A stretch of 64,000 nucleotides of DNA, from NCBI RefSeq assembly GCF_047675955.1, contig NC_132915.1, positions 12,519,766 through 12,583,765 on the forward strand, given 5' to 3'. The stretch comes from Chlorocebus sabaeus (Eukaryota; Chordata; Mammalia; Primates; Cercopithecidae). A program made the translations under genes and the position numbers. The number at the start of each line of letters is the position of its first letter. Within the stretch, counting starts at the first letter, position 1. The notes beneath the pieces were generated by a model, which did no database searches, had not been told where the DNA came from, and was given only the letters and a program-made list of their open reading frames with translations. This document shows, piece after piece, positions 10,862-23,488 of this stretch.

Positions 10862-11565
10862 GGTCATGGGCTCAACTGTGTCCTTCCTCCTCCCACTATA
10901 TGCATATGCCGAAGTCCTAAACCCAGGACCTTGGAAAATGACTCTGTTTGGATATTGAATCTTTGAAGAGGTACTTAAATTAAAATGAGGTCATTAGCAT
11001 GGGCCCCAATCCAATGACTGGTCTCCTTATAAGAAGAGGAAATTAGGACACAGATAGGTACAGAGAGAACATGTGAAGACACAGAAAGATGATGACCTTC
11101 TACAAGCCAAGCAGGGAGGCCTCAGAAAAAAACCAAACCCGCTGACACCTTGATATTAGACTTCTAGACTCCAGAATTACTAGGGGCCAGACGTGGTGGC
11201 TCATGCCTGTAATTCCAGAACTTTGGGAGGCTGAGGCTGGCAGATCACCTGAGGTCAGGAGTTAGAGACCAGCCTGGCCAACATGGTGAAACCCCATCCC
11301 TACTAAAAATATAAGAATTAGCCAGGCATGGTGGTACGTGCCTGTAATCCTAACTACTCAGGAGGCTGAAGCAGGAAAGTTGCTAGAACCCAGGAGGTGG
11401 AGGCTGCAGTGAGCTGAGATCACGCCATTGCACTCCAGCCTGGGCGAGAAGAGTGAAACTCCATGTGAAAAAAAAAAAAAAAAAAAAAAGACAAGGAAAT
11501 AAGTTTCTGTTGTTGAAGACCCCATCTGTGATACTTTGTTATGTCAGCCTTAGCTAACTCACACA
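10862..11565 (+). mobile_element. MLT1/MST-type MaLR LTR carrying an AluS
   Basis: Sense LTR with the ATGGGCTCAACTGTGTCC start, CTCCTTATAAGAAGAGGAAA core and CTTTGTTATGTCAGCCTTAG end. Exact 5-bp duplication GACAG at 10857-10861 and 11566-11570. Interrupted by an AluS at 11185-11489. Confidence 0.8.
11185..11489 (+). mobile_element. AluS, full length
   Basis: Sense dimeric Alu with a 22-base A-tail, inserted near the 3' end of the MaLR LTR. No clear duplication seen. Confidence 0.92.
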
Positions 11566-11605
11566 GACAGGATTCAGACCCAGACTGGCTGGTGTGAGAG
11601 TTCTT

Positions 11606-11929
11606 CACCATCCTGTGTTTGACTCTGTTGCCTCCTTTAACTTAAGAGCAACACAGGAGAGATGCAAGCATGTGGCAGTGAGACGCAAAAGATGCGGCAA
11701 TTGCCTCTTTTGGTTGGGGGGAGAAAAAGGCTCCTATGTGAAGAAGCACTTGATACACTCCTTGCAAGTGAGAAGAATTTGGACAGATTCTAACAACTGG
11801 GAAAAGACATTTCACAAGACACAAAGAGGAGAAACAAGAGTGCTGTGGTTGGAAAGCTTGAGGTAAACTCATCACACCAGGAGCTGACCTGGCCTGAACA
11901 GTGTTGAATACATGTAGGTGTCTAGATCA
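11606..11929. other. Anonymous sequence, nothing recognised
   Basis: Overlapping short frames on both strands (11594-11875), no recognisable domain or repeat. Confidence 0.45.
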
Positions 11930-12395
11930 GGGGATCTTAAATGTTTTTGTGTATGTGGCATGCTTTAGTAATAGGGTGAATTCTATGAATGCTTTTGTAG
12001 ATTAATGTTTTTAATTACATAAAAAACACAAAAAATTGTTTAATAGCAGTCATCAGAATAAATATTAAAAAATTAGGGTATGGTATAAATAATACATGTA
12101 CTTCTTTATTAATGCATTAGAATACTAAATCTAGTGGCAGGTCTAAGAACTCTTACAATTTTGAAGTAATACTTAACGCATTTGATCTTTTGAGATGTCT
12201 GCCATACCTGTGGTGCAATTGGAAAACATCTTTAATTTCTACTGATAGCAAAATCATAGGCGCTACAATTAATTATGTGCTTTGTGGCCTACATTCACAA
12301 AGAAAAGAAATGCTCAAGTTCAGTTAGAGGTTAGTACAAATAAAGATTCACTTGTTTCCTCTAAATTCACAGACCCCTGGCACAAAACAATAGTT
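11930..12395 (+). mobile_element. Old interspersed repeat, family not named
   Basis: Blocks such as CTAGTGGCAGGTCTAAGAAC, TTCAGTTAGAGGTTAGTA and ATTCACAGACCCCTGGC match a dispersed mammalian repeat I remember, probably DNA-transposon-like with GACCCC ends. I cannot name it with confidence. Confidence 0.45.
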
Positions 12396-13427
12396 TTTCA
12401 TCTCTTTGGGTTTCTTCACTCTTTCCAGAATCTGATGTTAGTTGTAGATTTTCCTGCCTCTCACCTATACGAGAAAAAGGAAAGCTCATGTAAGTCCATG
12501 GAGAGTTTTCAGAAGAAAAGAATGCAATTGAGGATGTGATCTCAGAAGACTTATAATGAACGATTTCTTTAAAAGTGAAATAGTCTCTTTTTAATGGTTT
12601 CTTAATTTAGTTTTTACAAATGTATGAATCTTCTAAATACCTGTAGAATCTGAATAATGCATTTTGCATGTGATTTCTTAGTAATGCAACGTTACTGCTT
12701 ACAAACTTTGTGAAGGGAATCAATAGTTGAAGAAGCTCTGGCAGGGCCTGCAGCAAAGGCATTGGAGACCATCGTATTTCAGGTGTTGTGTGCATGGCAA
12801 GGGCTGAGCATGGAGCCATTGGTCAACTGCCAAGCATTCAATCCAATTTATTTGTTGAAATGACCGGAACAACTAGGCAAGTGCCACTACAAATGCTTAA
12901 CCACAGAGCTGGTGTAACCACTCATCCATCAATTGATTTTTTTTAGCCCTTATGACAGCTGGGAAACATAAGAATAATCTCCCAACAGTTCATTCATTGC
13001 CATTCCTCAGACTTGGCTGCTCTGAGGAGCAGGGGCCCTTCCTTTTCTGCCTGGTGCCAACCGCAGTGGTTCTCAGGACTCAGAGCAACCCTCCTGGAGG
13101 CAGCCCGTCACAGTCTCTGAGGGATGTGATGGTCCGGAAGATATCTCAGTGCAGCAGCCATAACTCCAAACTCAGCCCCCCAGGGCTCGGCCTTCGACAG
13201 CACTCATGGTCAAGGCAACAATCCTGTACAAGTCAGCCAAATCCTTGACTTGCACTCTGAAAAAGCCAAATGGGCATCCACTCATGCAGGCAGCCCTGGC
13301 TTCCGTTGACTTCCGGCACACCCTGGAGAGGTTCTTTTACATTGTCTTCCCTATCACCCACCAAACCTCTCTCAACTTTTAGGCCTGTTCTGCTTCTATC
13401 CCCTTCTTCCATTCTCTCCATTTCTTT
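12396..13427. other. Anonymous sequence, nothing recognised
   Basis: A 98-codon frame at 12952-13248 has no recognisable domain. I see no splice-supported exon or repeat. Confidence 0.45.
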
Positions 13428-14063
13428 GTTTTTTGTTTGTTTCTCATTGACACATAATAATAGTACCTATTTATGGGGTACAATGTAATGTTTTGATGCA
13501 TGTATTCATTGTGTAATGATCAAATCAGGGTAATTAGCATATCTATTACCTTGCACACTAGTGATTTCTTTGTGGTAAAAACATTCAAATTTCTCTCTTC
13601 CAGCTATTTGGAAGTATACAGTACATTATTCTTGACTGCAGTGACCCTAATGTGCAATGCAACACCAGAAATTATTCCTCCTAACTGTAACTTTGTACCT
13701 GTTGACAAACTCTCCCAATCCACCTCCCCACTACCTTCACCAGCCTCTGGTAACCATTACATGTCCAAAGAAAATGAAATCAGTATGTCAAAGAGATATT
13801 TGCACACCTACATTATTGCAGCACTGTTCACAATAGCCAAGATATGGAATCAACCTGAGTGTCTATCAAGAGATCAAGAGATAAAGAAAATATGGTATAG
13901 ATGACACAATGGAATACTATTCAGCCATAAAAAAGAAGGAAATACTGTCATTTGTGACAACACAGACGAACCTGGAGGATATTATGATAGGAGAAATAAG
14001 CCAGGCACAGCAAAACAAATACCACGTGATCTCACTCATATGTGGAATCAAAAACGTTCATCT
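13428..14063 (-). mobile_element. LINE-1 3' end with 5' inversion
   Basis: The L1MA/MB-type 3' UTR is on the minus strand at about 13428-13757 (reversed tail, ATTTATGGGGTACAATGTAA). The end of ORF2 follows on the plus strand at about 13758-14063 (GTTCACAATAGCCAAGATAT, ATTCAGCCATAAAAAAGAAG). Opposite orientations meeting near 13758 are the mark of twin priming. The 134-codon frame at 13500-13904 spans this junction and is not a gene. Confidence 0.85.
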
Positions 14064-15654
14064 CAATCTTTACTATGCAGATTGACAGACTTTCTCCAGC
14101 AGGGAGGGATTCTTGCTCTTTCGAAATGGGGTGGAAGGAGGAGAGAGAAAATCTGTGCTGGCAGTTGCAGTGCTCCCTTTGCCAGGCTGGGTAACGAGGA
14201 AGACTGGGAACAATCAATCCCACAGTAGCCATTTTTGCCCTTGTTTCATAGTCAGGGAAAGACCTTCAGTCTTCACGTGGTCAAAGTTGAACAAAGCCTC
14301 GGGAGCCATAATTTTAAAGGTGATCATAGACAGGACTCAAGAGAGGTAAAATGACTTACCCAACTCTTATGACAGAAGAATTTGAACTGGCTTGAGTCAG
14401 AAAAGGGAATGTGTTGGCTTCTGTAACTAAAAGGCCTGGGCATGTCTCCACTTCAGGAACAGCTCTATCTAGGTCTTCACATGATACTATTACCAGGATA
14501 GTTTGTTTCATCTTTCTGTTCTCTGTTGGCCTTATTTTCTGGGCAGCTTCTTCCTAACTGGTGGCAAAGAGGGTCAGCAACAGCTCCAAGTTACAATCTC
14601 CGCAGAAAGAGTGTACTTCCCCCTTCATAGTTCCAGGTAAAGTCTGAGAGCCCAGAGTAGGCCTCATGGCCATCCCTGATGCAATCTCTCTGACTGTCAC
14701 TGGCTGTGACTAATTCTTGCTTTTTTCCCTGGAACTGGGATGGACTGAAAGAGTGTGTATTGGGGAGAGAGTGGTGGGTTCCCAAAGAAACCTACATGCT
14801 ATTGCCAAACAAAGGGTTCAAAGGATATTTGGCAGTAAGGAAAAGAAAAAAAAATGCCCAACATCCTGCAGGCCAGTTGCTGGCATAGGATTACAACCAG
14901 AACAAGATGGTGCCAACACCCCTAAGTGCAGTTTGTTACTGTCCTGCTGTGGTCTCTGATGGATCCCAGCGAGTCAACTCAAGTACCAAGGACTTGTGTG
15001 GAACTCAGGATTGCTCCTTCCAAATACTAAACCCTCTGAGTTGTTCAGCCTACTAGCCTGGTGCCTTTTTGCTGAGTTAGGTGGAAACCTGAAGTCCCCC
15101 TGTTCCCTACTATAGGACATTGCCATCTGCCTGAGACCTATTTCCTGCCTGATTCTTTCTGGCCCCATCTTCCAGGTCTTAGGCCTTTCTTTGGTGTTTC
15201 CTGGACGTGATGCTTGCGCTGTTTGACACCCGGCCTGTTCCACACTGTACTTCTGAAACAGCTTCACCAGGCCTGTTTCATTCATTTTCCTTGCATGTTG
15301 ACATCTTTCTGCAACTGGATTAGTTTTGCTGCACCTTTGCTTGGACCAATATGTAATTTATCTAGTTTTCATGGTGGCTGCCATTTGTGCTCCCCAAATT
15401 GCCCCCATGTGGTTTTCTACCCCTCTGACTTTATTACTGTGCACCTAGTGCCTCCTGCCAGGGTTCTGATACACATCTGGGAGCCAATGCCAACATTACT
15501 CTGCTATAAACAGGACTCATTCATTCAATAAACACAACCAGTTTTGCTTTACAGTTCCATAATTGTGTTGTGAGGAAAACAACTTCTGAAAATTATGAAC
15601 CGCTTATTGTGACTTTCAAGGCCCCTCTTTCATATCTCTCTCATCTCTCAGAAT
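14064..15654. other. Anonymous sequence, nothing recognised
   Basis: Several 60-105-codon frames on both strands (for example 14974-15285 minus and 15214-15531 plus) overlap and have no recognisable domain. Confidence 0.45.
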
Positions 15655-16030
15655 GTTAATCCGTTACTGCTGCACACTATACAATCACATTTCAGCAATA
15701 CACACTAATAAGCATTCACTCCACGCCTGTAGGCTGGCTGGGGCTTGCTCATCCAGGTGGGACTTGGCTGCCAACTGTAGACTATGTCCTGGTTGAGTCC
15801 ACATGATTCTTATACTCCTTAAACCATCAGCTCTTCATGGTACACCGTTCTTATGGTAAAATGCAGGAGTAAAAGAGGACAAGCCCATCTTCATAAACAA
15901 ATTTTAAACCTTTGGTCATATCATGTTGGTTAAATACAATTGACCAAAACAAGTCATGTGACAAAGATCTAAATCAAGTATCAGGAAAATACATTCTATC
16001 CATGAAGGTGGGGTAGGGAGAATAAATATT
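15655..16030 (-). mobile_element. Possible decayed LTR, like 3034-3540
   Basis: GGCTGGCTGGGGCTTGCTC, then ACAAGTCATGTGACAAAG and a late ATTCTATCCATGAAGGTG, echo the antisense LTR group seen at 3034. Very diverged; weak call. Confidence 0.35.
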
Positions 16031-16049
16031 TTCTAGACAGTAATCTAAT

Positions 16050-16321
16050 CTTTTTTTTTCTTTTTTGAGACCAAGTTTTGCTCTTGTTGCCCAGGCTTCG
16101 GAATGCAGTGGCACGATCTCGGCTCACTGCAACCTCCACCTCCTGGGTTCAAGTGATTCTCTTACCTCAGCTTCCCAAGTAGCTGGGATTACAAGTATGC
16201 ACCACCACGCCCGCCTAATTTTGTATTTTTAATAGAGATGGGATTTCACCATGTTGGTCAGGCTGGCCTTGAACTCCTGACTTCAGGTGATCCACCTGCC
16301 TTGTCCTCCCAAAGTGCTGGG
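16050..16321 (-). mobile_element. AluS, 5'-truncated, antisense
   Basis: Antisense Alu ending at GTGCTGGG, short of the Alu 5' end. Flanks AGACAGTAATCTAAT (16035-16049) and AGATATTAATCTAAT (16322-16336) form a worn duplication whose last nine bases are identical. Confidence 0.9.
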
Positions 16322-16364
16322 AGATATTAATCTAATATACTACTCTCCTGTCTTATCGCTACAC

Positions 16365-16740
16365 CCACTCTGGATCTTTTTCTGCTCTTTGAATCCACAA
16401 AATTCATTCCTGCATTGGGGCCTTTGCACGTACACCTTCCTCTGCCTTTTCCAAGTTGCTTCTTTCTTTTTATCTAGGACTTGCTTCAGCGCTACCCATC
16501 CAAGGAGATCTTTCCTAACTAACTTCCCTCACTCCATCACTTTTTATTAGATCAATTTTGATACTTTTTTCTTAACACTTATTGCATTTGAAATTATATT
16601 TTTCTACCCATCTTGCCTTTACCCATGCTCCATGCACAAGAACATCAGCTCCATAAACCTAGCCTTGTTCACGCTGTATTCCCAGTGCTAGAACAGCAGC
16701 TGGTCCTCAGACAGCTTGCAGTAAAGCTTTGCTGAGTAAA
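16365..16740 (+). mobile_element. L2 LINE 3' end
   Basis: The usual L2 order: TTGGGGCCTTTGCACGTAC, the CTTCAGCGCTACCCATCC block, TTGAAATTATATTTTTCT, then CCCAGTGCTAGAACAGCAGC. Confidence 0.75.
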
Positions 16741-17364
16741 GAAAGGGATTCTAAAAAGAATGCAAAGTTTGGCCAAAATGAACAAAAACAAGCCTAAATG
16801 CTTCCTTGCCTGTCCTTTACTTTACACACTGAAGTGCCTCTCTATCTGCTACCTCCTTTGAGCTTGACTACACTGGCTTCTGCTAGTAGCTCAATTCAAA
16901 GCCACCAGAGTTAAGCAGAAGCGCAGGTGACAGTTGAGCAACAGCTCCTCAAACCAAGAAGCTATACGCTCTATGATGTCTGAACTACAGCTAAGCCAAT
17001 GTCTTGGTTTGCAATCAAAATAGCTTTATAATATGGACACTCTACAGTGTCCCCATGGAAATAAGAAAAAGTGCCACCTCCAGGCAAGCACAGCCACAAT
17101 ATGGTAAGCTGACCACACACTTACGTGAAGAAAAAAAGTGTCCCTTCTTCTGGGCAATACTGCTCTGTTCCAGACCACTCAGCTGGGCATGTGGAGCATG
17201 AACTAAACTTCAGCTCTTCTCACCCCATTCTGCTGAGTACCTTTGTGCTCTGCTCCATCTCAGCAACCGTGCCTCGCTGCCCGGAATCCATGTAAAGCAA
17301 ATCCTATTTCTTAATTAATGGAGTGCATTAAATCCAGACCAGTTTAGGAAATCCCATGCTGTAG
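16741..17364. other. Anonymous sequence, nothing recognised
   Basis: No repeat or gene recognised. Confidence 0.45.
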
Positions 17365-17460
17365 GAGAATTGTTTGCATTTACTGGGTTGCCTACCACAT
17401 GCTAGACACTGTGCTAAACACCACGAACACAGCAGTAAACTGGAAAGGTCACAGTACCTG
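17365..17460 (-). mobile_element. L2 LINE fragment, antisense
   Basis: CTACCACATGCTAGACACTG followed by ACAGCAGTAAACTGG is the reversed L2 3' end. Confidence 0.55.
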
Positions 17461-18504
17461 ATCTAGAAATGTTAGAGGGTATTGAAGAAAATGTGCAACA
17501 AAATACTTATCATTGATTAGTTATAGTTCTCATAGTATTCTAGGGCCCTATTCATCCAACCAGGTTCACGGCAGAGTCTCTAGCACTCAGCGTCATGGCC
17601 TGTGATCTCTAGCCTCCCTGGATATGCACCTTGAAGGCCAGACCCCACTCCCCTTGCCAGTCCAGTTCATCTTAAACACTGCGCATGAGATCTCTAAGCA
17701 GTCAGGTCAGTCACTGCAGGAAACTGGCTCCCTCTAGCCACACACTTTCTCATTTCCTCTAGCCTGCCTTGTGTGGCTAAATCAATCTGAGTAACGGTGT
17801 TGAGGGCACAGGTGTGAAAAGGCAGCATTCCCCACTAAAGCATCAGCCCTCTGAACAGGAGGCAGACATTTCTTTCCTTTGCTTCCCCTGCAGCAGGGTA
17901 ATTTCAAGTGCTGCACTGCCTGTTGTTTGTGGTTAAGGTCATGCCCAGGGTGCAAGATCTCATGGTGGGCTTGGAGGGCCTGAGGTTCACTGTCTGAAGC
18001 AGATCTTAAAAATGTTATTCTAAGAAATCCCTTCCTCAGGCTCCCAGAGTAAGTGTGAAATCTTCCCTGCTAGCTCTTCCTCTAGCTTATTAGTCTTTGC
18101 ATTTCCAGAATAATGTATTTACTAGACAGAGACCTAAGCCCAGAGTTCTGTACTCTGCCCTGTAATCCTGATGTGGGGAGACAGAGGGGTCCTTCTGGCA
18201 AGCTCCCCAGTTTTGAACATCCCATTCCATCGCTTTTGTTCCCTCAACTTCAGAGGTGGTAACTGCATGCTGAAGTTTTTAATATCTGGCTGCTCCAGCA
18301 ACCTCATGTTGCTCTTTCAGTGTTCCCACCGTGCAATCCATTCTTTGTTTTAAATATGCTCTCTGAAATGTCTAGCATGGATTCAGCTTTTCTAATTGGA
18401 CCCTGACTGATACAAAAAAGTCAATCTAAATGTGTTTCCATCTCAAATGAACTAGATTTCTCTGTGTTTAACAGCTGTTATGTAAGGATATTTTGGGGGA
18501 GAAA
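17461..18504. other. Anonymous sequence, nothing recognised
   Basis: No repeat or gene recognised. Confidence 0.45.
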
Positions 18505-18672
18505 TGGATTCTTGTTGCAGCTCAGCCAATATTTCACAATTTGACCTTAGGCCAACCACTTAACCTCTGAGGGTTACCATTTTTTTAACCCAACTCTTTG
18601 GTCTTCATTTACAAAATGAAGTTGAATTCTATCACCTCTAGAGTTCCTTCCACCTTAACATTCTATGATGCT
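18505..18672 (-). mobile_element. MIR/MIR3-type SINE, antisense
   Basis: CCACTTAACCTCTGAGGG, TTCATTTACAAAATGAAG, then CCTTAACATTCTATGATG: the reversed MIR core and a MIR3-like end. Confidence 0.65.
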
Positions 18673-19095
18673 GTGGTTTAATCATTTCGGTTTCATCGCA
18701 AATTTCTTGTGAGCAGTCCTCTAGATCTCTAAATTCTCTCTTTAGTGGATCTCTTTATATATTTTAATCACGTTGAAAATTTCTTCTCTTTTACAGACAT
18801 TGCTTTTATTTCCCAGGGCAGCCTCCCTGTAGCCTAATTCCAGTTAAGTCATTTCTTGGCTAGACTGGTTTTTCCAGGGAGAATTTAACCATCCCAAACA
18901 ACATTACTTCTTTCTCTCTAAGGCAGCTTAAGAATGGCCTTGCCTCATGTTCTGGCACAAGGAACTCCTAAACTCTCCTCCAACTGTGTGAGTTTTGTGC
19001 TAAACCACTTTCTGTCTTAATATAATGCTGCACGTTTTAGCTATTAATGCTGGCAAGTCAATATTCTGTCTACACACTCTTCCTGACATGGAGTG
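18673..19095. other. Anonymous sequence, nothing recognised
   Basis: No repeat or gene recognised. Confidence 0.4.

Positions 19096-19128
<33 letters not shown>
19096..19128. repeat. (AAT)n microsatellite
   Basis: About ten uninterrupted AAT units. Reverse frames read it as a leucine run. Confidence 0.95.
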
Positions 19129-19129
<1 letters not shown>

Positions 19130-21315
19130 GAATAGACTAAATCTGTAACAGATGCTCAAGAACAACTTGAGGTGAATAATTGTGGATACGAAACTGTCAT
19201 CACTTACCTCACAAACATCCAGCTGGTATCTGAGACATAATTTATATGAAAATGTGGAACACATCGTCAACCAACCTCAGGTATCAAAATGAAAGAAATA
19301 TGGTGCCTTAATGTTGGAGAGACTAACAGTACACTCTGGGTCCCCCACCCCCTGCTAACACACCAGTTTCAAGCACATATTCCTGCTAGAAGTTGGTTCA
19401 TCTCTATGCCAAATTGGTCCAATTCTTATGTTTTGGAAATAATGGCAGGATCTTGGGCCAGAAAGGCTGAAGCAGTTGGGTCTGGGGTGCTCTTCAATGA
19501 GCTGTATCCTTTAATGAGATCACATGGGCCTTCCACTGAAGCCACACCCACACCTAAAAGCTAGAGACTAACATTATTGTTGAGAGGATGAGAAAGAAGA
19601 GAAAAACAGAATGCAACCTTGGATAATGCTGGTGATATTTTCTATTTTTAAGCATCATGTAATCACTCTTTTCCATTGATGAATAACTCTTATTTCCAGG
19701 AATAACAGTGGAATAATGTGCTTTTTTGTGGTCCAATTTAGATCTCTCAAACAATGTTTTTGGTGTGCTCCATTCATTGTCCTGAGGTGACAGATGAGGA
19801 ACCACACACACCTAGTGAGGACCTTCTGCTTCCTCATCTCCTGGGCTGAGCATAACCCCACTGTTAGCCTTTCAGGGGGTTCTTCAAGAGCCACTTGACT
19901 GCTTTGCCAGGCTACCGAGGACTGGGGAGAGCATCAAAAGCAGAAGGTACTTGAGTGTGGATGCCAAACGCTAAGATAACTTTTCCAGCTTTAGAGTCAT
20001 GACCAGGGCAATGCTTTATGTGATCATGTCTGCTCTCATTTTGGAGAGCGCTCTCACTTCCTTTCATTTGCATCCTCATCTTACAATTCATTTCATTTCC
20101 AACCATTCTATCAGGAAATGACTTAGAATTCATTGACATCAAATACCGTGAAACACATTTATGGCATCCGCTCTTGTTTAAATGAGTAACTGTCTTGTGG
20201 TCCGTGAGGTGGGTCATGGTACCCCTCAAAAAGAAAGAGACACCATGGTACTAAGCATTGGGTCCCACTTTCAGGTCCAGATCTGGGTAAAATTGTTCTG
20301 AGAGTAAAGTTGATTGTCTGCCTATTAGTCTTCTTTTCATTTTTTCCCTTAGAGGACCTCTTATCTCCTTTCCTTCTCTCTTAGGCTGGTATCTTCATTT
20401 ACGTTCTTCCTTTAAAAATCTCCTTTCAATAGGGGATTTAATAAAGTCATTTACATTGAGTTATGTAGGGCTGATGAGGCTTAATGTGTCCATTATCATA
20501 ATCAGTTAAGGGAAAAAGATAAGAAAACATGAGAGGGGGAAATATCCAGAGTAGTTTACATTTGAAAGGAAATAAACCCATAAATGGAAGAAGTATATAT
20601 CTAATTGCAGAACTGAAGACGTCAGTGAGGTGGTCAGGAACCTTTTTAAATCCTAGTCGTTCCATCTCCATGACCACCGATTCATGGTTAACCTTGCCCA
20701 ACCCTGAAGGCCCCAACAACCGACATCAAGATGGACATCTCTAATCTTAGGAGTTTGGCATTTTGAGTGTTCTTCACTCTTGCTTGATATTGTGAGAATT
20801 TGCACTCCAGTAGGATGAAGCTGGTCTAATTTTACATGGGAAAGGCATTGGTCTCATTATATACATAACTGACATGCTAAACAAGCACAAATTGTGATGT
20901 AATCAAACACAAGTGCATTTTTTTGTTGCCCCCTTCACCTTTAAAGTATATATTTTGGAGGAATCTTTTATAATGTTCCTGGATGAAAACTTTGCAGGTT
21001 CCTGAACTTTTTCAGTTATTCTTAGATAATAGACATCTCTCCAGTAACTTCAAGTCATGAAAATGATCTCAGTACAGTAACCAGAATGTCTAGGAGAAGA
21101 CATTGATATAAACTATGAAGCTGATTTAAAATAAAATTATTTCTGCCTTTGCAAGTCTAAGGAAGAGGAAGTTCCCTGAAGGGCTCCAAGTGGTCCCATG
21201 AAAGTGTTCCTCACTGGGATTTAGGTAAAGAAAGGCAACACTCCTTTCCAACTCCCACAGGGAAACAGAGACTCAGAATGACAACACCTCTTTCCAAAGA
21301 AACATCCTTTTACTC
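19129..21315. other. 2.2 kb without a recognised repeat or gene
   Basis: Short frames only (to 105 codons at 19912-20229 minus), none with a domain I know. No Alu, L1 or MIR seen. Confidence 0.45.
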
Positions 21316-21626
21316 TTTTTTTTTTTTTTTTTTTTTTTTGAGACGGAGTCTCGCTCTGTCGCCTAGGCTGGAGTGCAGTGGCGTGATCTCGGCTCACTGC
21401 AAGCTCCGCCTCCCGGGCTCATGCCATTCTCCTGCCTCAGCCTCCGAGTAGCTGGGACTACAGGCGCCTGCCACCATGCCCGGCTAATTTTTTGTATTTT
21501 TGGTAGAGACGGGGTTTCACCCTGTTGGGTCTCCTGACCTTGTGTCTCGATCTCCTGACCTTGTGATCTGCCTGCCTTGGCCTCCCAAAGTGCTGGGATT
21601 ACAGGCGTGAGCCACTGTGCCCGGCC
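21316..21626 (-). mobile_element. AluY, antisense, with internal duplication
   Basis: Antisense AluY with a long T-run. The 15 bases TCTCCTGACCTTGTG occur at both 21530-21544 and 21551-21565. This replaces the usual AGCCAGGATGG segment, so the copy has a small rearrangement in its left arm. Confidence 0.92.
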
Positions 21627-23002
21627 CATCCTAATTCTCTTTACATTATGCCCATGTTTATGACCTTGATATTGTTGGAGGGGTCAAGAGTCATGGAACT
21701 AGCTCTCCATCATACTTTGTAAATTATGCATTTAAGTATTTGTCTCACATCCACTATGATAAATGGTATGTATTCTAGAGATACTTCAGTTGAAATTAAG
21801 ACATGAATAGATTCACTCTAAATCCCCTTTTATCAATAAACTGATATTGTCCTTGGTTTCAATTTGTCAGTTGAGGCTTGGTAGGGCCCCACTGATCAGA
21901 AATGTTAGAGAGTCTTTATCCTCTAGCTGCAAACACAGAATACAGAATTGGTACTTTCTGCCCAAACAATAGATACATGGATTGAGAAAGGCAGTTATTG
22001 ATTGGACATCTGTTAGAGATCTATGATTTGTATTTACTGCTAATTTAAACTTTCCGTCCTTCATCAAAAGGCCCACAGGACAGTCTGTCAAATCTTCATA
22101 ATCATGTCATGTTTCTGTAGTTTTATTCTTAATTTCTCCCTGGAAAACCAAATAGAGCTATTTTAGTTGTGATCCTACAGACAGAAAGTAAAGTAGGGAT
22201 GCTCTTTCCACTGTGCAAGGCAATGAAAAAAGTACTAAAACCAACCCAGAGTCTCATTCCACCAGTGGTTTATTTCATCAGCCTACACCTCATTACACTC
22301 CATGTCAACATAGGCATATTACTATTCTACTTAACAGCCGCAATGCTCTGGGTGGTGGTGAGAGTGCGACAATCACCACAGCCTGTCATGAATGCAAACT
22401 AGAATGTAGGAGTGTAAGTGCCTCACTCCTTTCTACTAGGTCATTGGTCAACATGAGTACTTCTCTTTCATTCTGCCCCATCTCATCTTTTACTTTTGCA
22501 AAGGACCAGGTTCTAGAATTCTGCAAATATGTGGCATGACTGTCGATTTCCTAAAGTTTATCACAACTCATTTGTGTTATCTTATGTATCTGTGATAAAT
22601 CTTTTATTAAACATAGCCTAGAGGGACTGACTAATTCAGTGAACCCTCCAAGAGGTTGGGTTTAGTTCTGAAGAAACTGGCATTTGAAATTCTTATTCAG
22701 CAGGGCACTTGGTAAAGTCCTTTGTTGATACTAATATTTAGCTTTATAACAGATAAATATAGCCTCTTAGCCTTAATATGGCTCTATTTTTATTACTTGC
22801 TTTTATGTGCTTTCTCATTATGAAAGATATTCCTCTAGTAATCAAAAGACCTCCAAGGCTGATGGTGAGGTGATGGGCACCAGGTCAATGCAATCAGTTG
22901 AAATTAAGAGATGAGAAAACATAATGAACTGACTTACAAGACAGTAAGTCTTTTGATGCAATGAATGCCTGAGCAGTGAATCCACATACTACTAATGATG
23001 GC
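21627..23002. other. Anonymous sequence, nothing recognised
   Basis: Overlapping frames at 22169-22402 and 22213-22539 show no domain. No repeat recognised. Confidence 0.45.
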
Positions 23003-23488
23003 TTTAAAGAATGTCCACAAATTCTACGATACTTCTTCTTTCAAGAAGTGAAGTTTAATTCTGCTCTCTTTGAGTACAGGGAATTAGTGACTCACTTCCA
23101 ATGAATAGCACATGTTGGACACATGGTGGGTAACTTCATAAAAGGCACTGCAACTTCAACCTTTCTTTCTCAGGTCATTCCCCCTGAGGAAGACAGCATA
23201 ATGGCATCAAGCAGCTGTGGAAGGGCCTGCAGGGTGAGGCACTCGGTCTTTCTGTCAAAAGCCATGTAAGTGAGCCATCTTGGAAGCAACCCCATTCAAG
23301 CATAATTCAGATTACTGCAGTCCCATCCAACATTTTGACTATAATGTCATGAGAGACTCAGAGCCAGAACTCTCCAGCTAAACTTTTCTTGATTTCCTGC
23401 CCCACAGAAACTATGAGATAATAATTGTTAAGAAGTCTCTTAAGTTCTGAGGGTAAGTTGTTATGCAGCAATAGATAATTAACACACT
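23003..23488 (+). mobile_element. MLT1-like LTR, sense
   Basis: The order TCAAGAAGTGAAGTTTAATT, ACTCACTTCCAATGAATAG, GTGAGCCATCTTGGAAGC, CATGAGAGACTCAGAGCCAG, CCCCACAGAAACTATGAGAT and GTTATGCAGCAATAGATAAT is that of an MLT1 LTR. Confidence 0.7.

Larger units (their letters stand above)
10700..11605 (+). mobile_element. MIR split by a MaLR LTR
   Basis: MIR sequence (TTTAATTTCTACAACAGCC, ATTTTAGGGATAAGGTAACC) runs to 10861, breaks at the LTR, and resumes at 11571 with GATTCAGACCCAGACTGGCT, the next part of MIR. Confidence 0.7.

Noticed and set aside
13500..13904. 134-codon plus-strand frame
   Set aside because: Crosses the inversion point of a twin-primed LINE-1: reversed 3' UTR fused to an ORF2 end.
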